57,399 nt of DNA from contig NZ_FNBU01000020.1 in NCBI RefSeq assembly GCF_900102435.1, positions 1 through 57,399 of the forward strand. Direction: 5' to 3'. The notes under the pieces are model-generated. The model ran no database searches, had not been told where the DNA came from, and saw nothing but the letters and a program-made list of their open reading frames with translations. Positions 57,309 through 57,399 of the stretch are shown here, one piece after another (positions within the stretch are counted from its first letter, which is position 1; each line of letters starts with the position of its first letter). A program made the position numbers and the translations under genes. Source of the DNA: Sporolituus thermophilus DSM 23256. GTDB taxonomy: Bacteria > Bacillota > Negativicutes > Sporomusales > Thermosinaceae.

Positions 57309-57399
57309 CCGGCGTCTACCTATCCTCCCAGGCCGTCTCCAGCCAAGTACTTTCGGCGTTTACGGGCTTAACTGCTGTGTTCGGTATGGGAACAGGTGG
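57309..57399 (-). rRNA. rrf: 5S ribosomal RNA (5' end outside window)
   Basis: The minus strand reads CCACCTGTTCCCATACCGAA, then CACAGCAGTTAAGCCC and TAGGTAGACGCCGG, matching the core and 3' end of bacterial 5S rRNA. About 91 of 117 nt are inside; about 26 nt of the 5' side are cut off. The 3' end is placed by analogy and may be off by a few bases. It is the last gene of an rRNA operon that continues to the right. Confidence 0.9.

Overview
The window looks like chromosomal DNA of a spore-forming member of the Negativicutes (Sporomusaceae type; a Thermosinus-like thermophile is possible but not proven). Reasons: two CotF-like spore coat genes, a CIRCE/HrcA site, Fur boxes, Firmicutes-type ribosome binding sites (AAAGGAGG), a complete anaerobic-type hemA-C-D-B-L operon with a cobA-hemD fusion, and a GC-rich coding style with AT-rich promoters. 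No phage, CRISPR array or tRNA was seen. The only mobile element is the cut-off end of an insertion sequence at the left edge. The right edge runs into the 3' half of a 5S rRNA gene.

Layout: 1-350 IS end; 528-563 and 6326-6361 two inverted copies of a 36-nt dispersed repeat; 751-6297 (minus) rlmH, htrA-like protease, walJ, phosphomannomutase, a membrane-anchored peptidase and deoC; 6499-7042 a rubredoxin-like mini-protein behind a Fur/PerR regulator; 7193-7714 spore coat pair; 7840-12249 a CstA/BtsT-type transporter next to a LytS/LytTR two-component system; 12378-14355 a dead EamA fragment, a small membrane protein and a MATE pump; 14613-16784 (plus) tex; 17401-18048 a folate cyclodeaminase-like gene; 18163-22012 an ABC importer of uncertain substrate; 22166-26116 a small Cys protein, an FtsA-like ATPase with beta-grasp-like repeats and a DASS permease; 26194-34392 a beta-lactamase-fold protein, a Crp regulator and the tetrapyrrole operon; 34456-38034 PBP2 and an LCP protein; 38198-42677 a mannoside cluster (GH130, GT4, alpha/alpha-barrel protein, phosphomannose isomerase); 42852-45616 small stress and unknown genes; 45741-51720 a dicarboxylate/glutamate symporter with a tiny coupled membrane peptide, an Nramp relative, a Nudix hydrolase, ApbE and glutamate dehydrogenase; 51971-56502 a Fur-controlled FbpABC iron importer with a divergent DUF2325 gene and a 41-residue protein; 56565-57113 thpR; then 5S rRNA.

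How parts work together: the hem operon makes protoporphyrin and siroheme precursors from glutamyl-tRNA, and the Fur-controlled importer would supply the iron. ManA and the PMM/PGM enzyme could feed GDP-mannose to the GT4, while the GH130 enzyme would cut or phosphorolyse beta-mannosides. The most unusual signal is a perfect CIRCE operator with a good promoter directly in front of the GH130-GT4-barrel-manA group. This places a carbohydrate cluster under what is normally chaperone-only heat-shock control. Other regulatory findings are a LytTR-style paired operator upstream of cstA/btsT, a 15-bp motif shared by gdhA and the glutamate/dicarboxylate symporter gene, an attenuator-like leader before the PBP2 gene, and an ATT start codon for deoC.
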